A stretch of 7,479 nt of DNA from a bacterium. GTDB lineage: Bacteria > UBP18 > UBA7526. Positions 5,873 to 7,479 of this stretch are shown piece after piece; position 1 is the first letter of the stretch, and each line of letters opens with the position of its first letter. A program made the position numbers and the translations under genes. The notes under the pieces were generated by a model. That model was given only the letters and a program-made list of their open reading frames with translations. It did no database searches and had not been told where the DNA came from. The stretch lies in contig JAHIPW010000136.1 of the NCBI GenBank assembly GCA_018903055.1, positions 1-7,479 of the forward strand, read 5' to 3'.

Positions 5873-7090
5873 CTATTTAAAGGCCTCCTGAAGGACGACA
5901 ACAATCCCTTTTTCCGTAACCGGAAATCTCTTCCGGTCCTCTTCCAGATTGTATCCTATGGCCAGCTCCTCAGGGATGGAGGTGAACTTGTCGATTATTG
6001 CTCGTCTTATCTTTGCCTTCCGACCAATCTTCACCCCCTCCATCAGAATGGATTCCCATACCTGGGCATACTCCTCTACCCTTACTCCGGGCGAAAGGAT
6101 ACTCCTTTCCACCAGGCCACCGCTTATGATGCAGCCCTGGGAGACGAGAGAGTCCAGGGCCAGACCCTTTCTTTCCCCATCCGCAAAAACCGTCTTGGCG
6201 GGGGGGAACTGCTCCAGATAAGTACGGATGGGCCAATCCTGATCATAGAGATTAAAAATAGGGCTGACCGAGACCAGATCCATATTCGCTTCCCAGTAAG
6301 CATCGATACTTCCTATGTCCCGCCAGTAAAGAGGCTCTTTATTCTTTCCCGTAAAAGGATAGGCAAATACCCTGTCCTTTCCTATCATGGCCGGAATAAT
6401 ATCCTTGCCAAAATCATGGCTACTCTTTGCTTCCTTAGCATCCTCCAGGAGGATTTCTTTTAGTTTTTTCTTTCTGAAGACATAGATCCCCATGGAGGCT
6501 AAAGAGAAGGAGGGAGAATCCTTTATGGTCTTAGGCCTTTCTGGCTTCTCCTGGAAAGAGACCACCAGCCCGTTCTCAGCCAACTCCATAATGCCCAACT
6601 CTTTAGCGCTCTCTACCGGAACCGGTATCGCCCCGATGGTTAGATCCGCCTTCTTTTCCCGATGATACCTGAGCATCGGGCGATAATCCATCTTGTAGAC
6701 ATGGTCTCCCGCCAGAATGAGGACCTCCTGCGCCCCCTCTATCTCTATGGTAAAGAGATTCTGATAAAGGGCATCGGCCGTACCAAGATACCAATCTTCA
6801 CCGACTCTCTGCTGGGCGGGTAGTATCTCTATAAACTCCCCTACCTCCCGCTTAAATAGATTCCATCCCGATTGAATATGGCGATCAAGGGAAAGGGCTT
6901 TATACTGGGTTAAGACATAGATCCTTCTTAGTCCAGAATTGAGGCAGTTGGAGAGAGTAAAGTCTATTACCCGGTAACTTCCCCCGAAGGGAACAGCGGG
7001 CTTGGTACGATACTTAGTCAGGGGATAGAGCCTCTCACCCTTGCCTCCCGCCATAATAAAAGTCAGGGTATTTTTGTTTACATCAAGCAT
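5873..7090 (-). CDS. glgC: Glucose-1-phosphate adenylyltransferase (ADP-glucose pyrophosphorylase)
   Basis: Makes ADP-glucose and pyrophosphate from ATP and glucose-1-phosphate, the committed step of bacterial glycogen synthesis. It has 405 residues counting from the ATG at 7090. Landmarks: MAGGKGERLYPLT (13-25, nucleotide loop), KPAVPFGG (30-37), GTADALYQN (103-111), AGDHVYKMD (127-135; catalytic D129), EKPERP (181-186, glucose-1-phosphate lysine K182), DFGKDIIP (227-234) and YWRDIGSIDAYW (255-266). A C-terminal part from about 310 has the look of the left-handed beta-helix. I chose ATG 7090 because GGAGG lies 7 nt upstream and the family N-terminus follows. The open frame runs further to 7147, but those extra residues are out-of-frame GH57 sequence. 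It overlaps the GH57 stop by 8 bp. Allosteric effectors cannot be read from the sequence. Confidence 0.96.
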   Translation of the reverse strand: MLDVNKNTLTFIMAGGKGERLYPLTKYRTKPAVPFGGSYRVIDFTLSNCLNSGLRRIYVLTQYKALSLDRHIQSGWNLFKREVGEFIEILPAQQRVGEDWYLGTADALYQNLFTIEIEGAQEVLILAGDHVYKMDYRPMLRYHREKKADLTIGAIPVPVESAKELGIMELAENGLVVSFQEKPERPKTIKDSPSFSLASMGIYVFRKKKLKEILLEDAKEAKSSHDFGKDIIPAMIGKDRVFAYPFTGKNKEPLYWRDIGSIDAYWEANMDLVSVSPIFNLYDQDWPIRTYLEQFPPAKTVFADGERKGLALDSLVSQGCIISGGLVERSILSPGVRVEEYAQVWESILMEGVKIGRKAKIRRAIIDKFTSIPEELAIGYNLEEDRKRFPVTEKGIVVVLQEAFK

Positions 7091-7479
7091 TATTCTCCCT
7101 CCACCAATCAGGATCAATCTCCTCAAAGATATTGTCTCTTTTCTCACATTCTATCAAAAAAGAGAGTTCAGATTTGCTCACTGGTCTACCTTTTAACAAT
7201 CCCTTTATCATCTTATATATTCTCTGAAAGTCCTCATAGTGTCTGCTGGCCCTAATCTCGGCATAGTCCCGGGCGCTCAAGGTAGAGATTAAGAAGGGCC
7301 AATCCGAGCTTTCTAAGAGAAGAAGTTCCCGGGCCATTTGTTTCAGGAGGCGTTCTTTGAGATGGTGAGAAAAAGACCTCGACTTATAAACAATTTCCTT
7401 CATCTCCTTCTCCGCCTGATAGATATACTTCCAGACCCACTTCGTCAATTGATTGAACCAGATCCAGTGGAATCCCCCC
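7083..7479 (-). CDS. GH57 1,4-alpha-glucan branching enzyme, C-terminal part (cut by window edge)
   Basis: 131 C-terminal residues are visible; the frame stays open to the right edge, reading GGFHWIWFNQ upstream of the first possible start, so the gene begins outside. The segment matches the C-terminal helical domain of GH57 branching enzymes (the DUF1957 region). It includes W-x-x-I-Y-x-A-E-K-E-M, then ARELLLLESSDWPFLIS, YAEIRASRHYEDF, and the end motif KRDNIFEEIDPDWW. These enzymes cut an alpha-1,4-glucan and rejoin it by an alpha-1,6 bond. The catalytic glutamate and aspartate are in the missing part. Its stop overlaps the glgC start by 8 bp (ATGCTTGA), which points to translational coupling and a shared job in glycogen synthesis. 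A related GH57 amylase or amylopullulanase is less likely given this ending and the context. Confidence 0.88.
   Translation of the reverse strand, partial: GGFHWIWFNQLTKWVWKYIYQAEKEMKEIVYKSRSFSHHLKERLLKQMARELLLLESSDWPFLISTLSARDYAEIRASRHYEDFQRIYKMIKGLLKGRPVSKSELSFLIECEKRDNIFEEIDPDWWRENNA
7098..7102 (-). promoter_or_regulatory. Shine-Dalgarno of glgC inside the GH57 gene
   Basis: GGAGG on the minus strand lies 7 nt before the ATG at 7090, within the last codons of the GH57 gene. It fixes the glgC start and fits coupled translation across the 8-bp overlap. Confidence 0.75.

Noticed and set aside
7091-7147. Upstream extension of glgC to the start at 7147.
   Set aside because: This stretch is coding sequence of the GH57 gene in another frame, and the ATG at 7090 has a well-placed GGAGG and the family N-terminus.

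Overview
All eight genes in this window lie on the minus strand and are tightly packed, apart from one 271-bp gap. In transcription order (high to low coordinates) they are: the C-terminal part of a GH57 glycogen branching enzyme, glgC, glgA, a small DUF2934 protein, two tandem paralogous archaeo-eukaryotic-type primases, a small four-helix membrane protein, and the N-terminal third of cysS. Shine-Dalgarno starts, a GH57-glgC overlap, GlgC/GlgA and DUF2934 indicate a bacterium. The repeat-rich intergenic style resembles genomes of uncultivated lineages such as Omnitrophota, but that taxonomic guess rests on memory only.

Region 4356-7479 is a glycogen module. GlgC makes ADP-glucose, GlgA polymerises it into alpha-1,4-glucan, and the GH57 enzyme adds alpha-1,6 branches. 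Region 2636-4278 holds the DUF2934 protein and the first primase paralogue. A 271-bp repeat mosaic without a credible gene (2365-2635) separates the two primases. Region 1-2364 holds the second primase paralogue, the membrane protein and cysS.

The most unusual content is the primase pair. Each protein shows a PriS-like catalytic core (D-x-E, G-Y-H-F, and a late D followed by an R-x-x-F-S-x-x-Q-K-H-K block). A C-terminal domain follows that resembles the iron-sulfur domain of the primase large subunit PriL, starting with L-P-P-C and ending in a cysteine cluster. If right, each is a single-chain primase joining parts that archaea and eukaryotes keep on two subunits, duplicated in a bacterium and placed beside glycogen genes.

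The second theme is short tandem repeats of period 7 (sometimes 8) at several loci, with different unit sequences. They have entered or modified three genes: an 87-bp in-frame insert separates two candidate metal-ligand cysteines in one primase, a heptamer array adds about ten residues to CysS, and a heptamer array supplies the last codons and stop of glgA. The paralogous primase acts as an internal uninterrupted reference for the first case.
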